A DNA stretch of 64,000 nt, taken from Bacteroidota bacterium (GTDB lineage: Bacteria; Bacteroidota; Bacteroidia; Flavobacteriales; Flavobacteriaceae). The position numbers and the translations under genes were made by a program. The DNA lies in contig JAHJTN010000019.1 in NCBI GenBank assembly GCA_018829465.1, positions 1 through 64,000 of the forward strand, written 5' to 3'. The notes under the pieces are model-generated. The model saw only the letters and a program-made list of their open reading frames with translations. It did not search any database and was not told the origin of the DNA. Shown in pieces: positions 60,662-64,000 of this stretch (position 1 is the first letter of the stretch; each line of letters opens with the position of its first letter).

Positions 60662-63061
60662 TTATTTGCCGATGATATGTAACTCTGTGAAATTCTTAGT
60701 CACTACCATGGTGTTGTCTCCGTTGAGTTTTATCTCTGAGAAAGCGATGGTTTCGTTGTCCACTTCCACTCTGTCAACTTTAAACGGCAAACCGTGTAAT
60801 TTTATTTTGAAACTGTCATAGCTCGTCTGAAATTTTCCGGTGATATGCTGTTGAATAATCAATTCATTTTTCTTTCCCAATGCGTTAAAGTTTCTCAAAG
60901 AATACCTTCCTTTTTTGTAGTCATATCCGTCTCCTGCATCTTCATACACATCAGATTTTTCAATCCCTTCTTTGTAGTAAACATCTAGTTCGAGTTGTTG
61001 TACAACTAGTTCGCCTACATATTGTTGCACCGGATAGTTTGGAATAATGGCCCCTTCTTTGACGAACAAAGGTAGTTTATCGATGTCGGCAACTACCCAA
61101 GTTTCTTTTCCGCCCTCTATCAATTCATCCGTCCAAAAATTATACCATTTGCCTCTGGGAATGTACATCCTTCTGCCTTTGGCATTGGGTTCCAATACCG
61201 GGCAAACCAGTATGTGCTCGCCGTAGATAAACTCATCGGTCCTGTAGTGGGTTTGCATATCTTTTTGATCGAACAGAACCAAAGGTTTCAACATAGGTAT
61301 CCCATCTTCTGCATATTTCCAAAACATGGTGTAGAGATAGGGCAACAATTTGTAGCGCAGCTCAATAAACTTTTTCACTATTTTGGTTACATCGTCATCA
61401 AAAGACCAAGGTTCTTGGTCGCCGTGATCTCCGGAAGAATGTGTCCGGCAAAAGGGGTGGAAAACGCCCAATTGTATCCAGCGGGCAAAGAGTTCGCCTG
61501 TTGGATGTTCGGCAAAACCACCGATATCGGAACCGACGAAAGACATCCCACTGACACTCATGCGTTGGGCTTGAATATTGGCAATCCATAGGTGTTCCCA
61601 AGTAGCGACATTGTCGCCCGTCCAAGAAGAGGTAAACCGCTGTGTGCCGGAATAGGCCGAACGCGTGATAACAAATGGCCGTTTGGGATAAACATATTTC
61701 TTGACGCCTTCGTAGGTGGCTCTTGCCATTTGCATGCCATAGATATTATGTGCTTTTCTATGGCTACATCTGTGGTTGTCATAGTCGTGGCGCACATCTA
61801 GCGGAAAGGTTTTGGTAGGCACCTCCATGATGGCAGGTTCATTCATATCGTTCCATACGCCTCTGACGCCCATGTCTGCAATGAGTTCTTTATACAAATC
61901 TGCCCACCATTCGCGAACATCCGGATTGGTAAAATCGGGGAAGTTGCACTCGCCTGGCCAAACTTTTCCTTTTACATAAGGGCCATCTGCGCGTTTACAG
62001 AAAAAGTCGTTCTCGAGGGCTTGTTGATAAATGCTGTAATTTTTGTCTATTTTGATTCCGGGGTCTATGATGGCGATGGTTTTAAATCCGTCAGCAGCCA
62101 ATTCCTCAACCATTTTTTTCGGATTTGGAAAATATTTTTTGTTCCAGGTAAAACATCGGAATCCGTCCATATAATCGATGTCTAAATAAATGGCATCGCA
62201 AGGAATTTTAAGTTTTCTAAAAGTTTTGGCTACATCTCTGACCTTTTTCTCCGGATAATAGCTCCACTTACATTGGTGGTAACCGAGCACCCACAATGGC
62301 GGGAGTTCGGGCTTCCCGGTAAGGTCTGTGTAATTCAAAACCACATCGTTCATATCCGGGCCATAGATAAAATAATAGTTCATCTCGCCGCCTTCTGCCC
62401 AAAAGCTGGTTACGTTTCTTCGTTCGTGACAAAAGTCAAAATGTGTCCTGAAGGTATTGTCGAAAAAAATGCCGTATGACATATTGTTGTGTAGTCCAAT
62501 GTAGAATGGAATGGCTTTGTAGAGCGGGTCTCTGTCTTTGCCGAATGCATACTCGTCTGTTACCCAATTTTGAAGGCGTTTGCCTTTTAGATTAAAATGA
62601 GTTGGTTTGTCACCTAAACCATAGTAAGATTCGGCATCTTGTGCTATTTTGCTCATCTTAACGATGTTGCCACCCATTTCGTAGCTCTCTTCCCAATGGA
62701 AACCCAATTCGTCTTCCAAAATAATATTGTCTTCTTTGTCGAGGATAGAAATTCTTAAATCTTCTTTAAATACCAAACAATTGAGCTTGGATGTTTCGAT
62801 GAGAAAGCTGTCTTCGAGTTCGGAAACTTTGAGATGGTTGTAGCCTGTATTGGCATCTTCGCTAATGGCGTAGGAAAAATCGTCTTCAAAATATCCGTCG
62901 GTTGCATATCTGAATCTAAGCACACTATCGCGCATGACTGTGATGCGTAAATGCACATCGTTATCTGTTTTAAATTCTAGCGTATTAACGTCTTTGGTAT
63001 ATGAAATACATTTCAAAGGAAACAAATCTCCTTTGTATTCAAGTTCTGTATTTGTTATCAT
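60662..63061 (-). CDS. GH31 family alpha-glucosidase
   Basis: 799 residues. The N-terminal beta domain (about 1-250) precedes the catalytic barrel: PLWVLGYHQCKWSYY, CDAIYLDIDYMDGFRCFTW, the nucleophile motif GVWNDMNEPAIM (about residue 410), and acid/base Asp in FVGSDIGGF-type SFVGSDIGG. Then C-terminal beta domains with YIPRGKWYNFWTDE. No signal peptide, so cytoplasmic. It releases glucose from alpha-glucans, in line with the glgB gene next to it (61 bp upstream), so it probably belongs to glycogen or maltodextrin use. ATG at 63061. Confidence 0.92.
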   Translation of the reverse strand: MITNTELEYKGDLFPLKCISYTKDVNTLEFKTDNDVHLRITVMRDSVLRFRYATDGYFEDDFSYAISEDANTGYNHLKVSELEDSFLIETSKLNCLVFKEDLRISILDKEDNIILEDELGFHWEESYEMGGNIVKMSKIAQDAESYYGLGDKPTHFNLKGKRLQNWVTDEYAFGKDRDPLYKAIPFYIGLHNNMSYGIFFDNTFRTHFDFCHERRNVTSFWAEGGEMNYYFIYGPDMNDVVLNYTDLTGKPELPPLWVLGYHQCKWSYYPEKKVRDVAKTFRKLKIPCDAIYLDIDYMDGFRCFTWNKKYFPNPKKMVEELAADGFKTIAIIDPGIKIDKNYSIYQQALENDFFCKRADGPYVKGKVWPGECNFPDFTNPDVREWWADLYKELIADMGVRGVWNDMNEPAIMEVPTKTFPLDVRHDYDNHRCSHRKAHNIYGMQMARATYEGVKKYVYPKRPFVITRSAYSGTQRFTSSWTGDNVATWEHLWIANIQAQRMSVSGMSFVGSDIGGFAEHPTGELFARWIQLGVFHPFCRTHSSGDHGDQEPWSFDDDVTKIVKKFIELRYKLLPYLYTMFWKYAEDGIPMLKPLVLFDQKDMQTHYRTDEFIYGEHILVCPVLEPNAKGRRMYIPRGKWYNFWTDELIEGGKETWVVADIDKLPLFVKEGAIIPNYPVQQYVGELVVQQLELDVYYKEGIEKSDVYEDAGDGYDYKKGRYSLRNFNALGKKNELIIQQHITGKFQTSYDSFKIKLHGLPFKVDRVEVDNETIAFSEIKLNGDNTMVVTKNFTELHIIGK

Positions 63062-63122
63062 AATGTTATTTATTGACCGACTGCAAAAGAAGCAATATTT
63101 TTGTTTACCCTAAACAAAATGT

Positions 63123-64000
63123 TTATAACATTTTATAAACAACAGTGGACAAAGGTGGTATTTTGATGGTGGCCGCATGCGCTTTTCCATGCAGTTCTTC
63201 TTTGAGTTTTTTTGATTTAAATTCCTCTTTATCAGACATAAAGCCGCTTCCAGCATATTTTATATCGTCGGTGTTGAAAACCACTTGTAAATTTGCTTTG
63301 CGTGGCAGACCGATAACGTATTCGTCAAAGGTGTTTGGGGTAAAATTGCACACAACTACGAGGTCATTTTCCCGATCGTGCCCCTTTCGGATGTAGGAAA
63401 GTACCGAATTGTTGGCATCGCCGTAGTCTATCCATTCAAAACCTTCAGCTGAAAAACCTTTTTCGTAGAGTGCCGGATGTGTTTTGTAGAGGCGATTCAG
63501 ATCGCTAAACATGGCCAAAACGCCTTTATGGACATCGTATTCGAGCAAATGCCAATCAAGACTCGTTTGGAAATTCCATTCGGAAGATTGGCCAAACTCG
63601 CCCCCCATAAAAACCAATTTGGTGCCTGGATGTGTGTACATATAACCAAAAAGGGCTCTCAAATTGGCAAAACGTTGCCATTCGTCTCCGGGCATTCTAC
63701 CCAAAAGCGATTGTTTGCCATAGACCACTTCGTCATGAGAAAGTGGCAACATAAAGTTTTCTGAAAATGCATAAGCCAAACTAAACGTAATGTCGTTTTG
63801 ATGGTGTCTTCTGTAGATGGGATCTTTTTTGAAATATTCGAGCGTATCGTGCATCCAGCCCATCATCCATTTCATACCGAAGCCTAAGCCACCCAAATAA
63901 ACCGGTTTTGAAACGCCTGTAAATGCTGTGGATTCTTCGGCAATGGTTTGTACGTCATCAAAATTTTTAAAAATTTCTTCATTCAATTCTTTGATAAACG
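63123..64000 (-). CDS. glgB: 1,4-alpha-glucan branching enzyme, C-terminal part
   Basis: The 292 visible residues run to the window edge, and the frame stays open, so the gene starts outside. It covers the end of the GH13 barrel: DDVQTIAEESTAF (with the Glu of the catalytic set), LGFGMKWMMGWMHDTL, the substrate-binding LPLSHDEVVYGKQSLLGRMPG, and the C-terminal beta domain ending STVVYKML. It introduces alpha-1,6 branches in glycogen. A palindrome, GTTTATAA/TTATAAAC (63121-63140), spans the stop codon. Adjacent to the GH31 gene in the same direction. Confidence 0.93.
   Translation of the reverse strand, partial: FIKELNEEIFKNFDDVQTIAEESTAFTGVSKPVYLGGLGFGMKWMMGWMHDTLEYFKKDPIYRRHHQNDITFSLAYAFSENFMLPLSHDEVVYGKQSLLGRMPGDEWQRFANLRALFGYMYTHPGTKLVFMGGEFGQSSEWNFQTSLDWHLLEYDVHKGVLAMFSDLNRLYKTHPALYEKGFSAEGFEWIDYGDANNSVLSYIRKGHDRENDLVVVCNFTPNTFDEYVIGLPRKANLQVVFNTDDIKYAGSGFMSDKEEFKSKKLKEELHGKAHAATIKIPPLSTVVYKML

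Noticed and set aside
1-64000. tRNA or rRNA genes.
   Set aside because: No T-loop GTTCRA pattern with a matching acceptor stem and no rRNA stretches were noticed on reading; a tRNAscan-SE run would settle it.

Overview
The window looks like the chromosome of a member of Bacteroidota, most likely a flavobacterium. Evidence: a gliding/type IX secretion component (GldF and GldG in one reading frame), a secreted nuclease with a C-terminal type-IX-style sorting domain, several start regions without a Shine-Dalgarno sequence, many promoters with the Bacteroidota -7 element TAnnTTTG, and many lipoproteins with short lipoboxes. No rRNA or tRNA gene, CRISPR array or insertion sequence was seen.

Region 1 (1-5400) is an accessory cassette array. 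Small genes of unknown function and toxin-antitoxin modules (MntA-HepT, a single-frame HicA-HicB) are separated by three ~140-bp imperfect palindromes built like integron attC sites. They lie beside a 590-residue tyrosine recombinase with an unusual repeated N-terminal region. In all three palindromes the + strand, which is the bottom strand relative to the cassette genes, is the one that folds cleanly, as in integrons.

Region 2 (5960-33015) is mostly core genome: lpxK, a Nif3-like protein, a coiled-coil protein whose zinc-ribbon cysteines are gone, a GDPD lipoprotein, a YbdG-like MscS channel, a PglC/PglD-type sugar pair, a DASS transporter, purB-trmD, a dciA-like gene, an isolated P-loop ATPase, nhaC, a peroxiredoxin-thioredoxin redox operon, a THUMP-like methyltransferase, an AI-2E-type permease, purC, phoH, a SAM hydrolase, gldFG and dnaN. 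A candidate structured small RNA lies just upstream of nhaC.

Region 3 (33016-64000) has a PIN toxin-antitoxin pair between dnaN and clpB, then clpB, an rRNA methyltransferase of the RsmB type, the secreted nuclease, purL, an NlpE-META lipoprotein, hsp20, mnmE, a membrane-anchored MutS-like ATPase, an epimerase, a PLP decarboxylase, gltD-gltB, a UMF1-type MFS protein, an M48 protease lipoprotein, a GH31 glucosidase and the 3' part of glgB. Purine synthesis (purB, purC, purL), glutamate synthesis and glycogen/alpha-glucan turnover are represented.

The most striking unexplained signal is a repeat family at three distant loci (17395-17709, 44721-44920, 60426-60629). Each unit starts like a gene start (AAACAG-ATG-AAA), carries a stem with compensatory changes and a short reading frame, and spans 88-91 or 112-113 bp. 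Each array sits exactly between a TAnnTTTG promoter element and the start codon of one gene (the dciA-like gene, the NlpE-META lipoprotein, the M48 protease), so it would be transcribed as that gene's leader.
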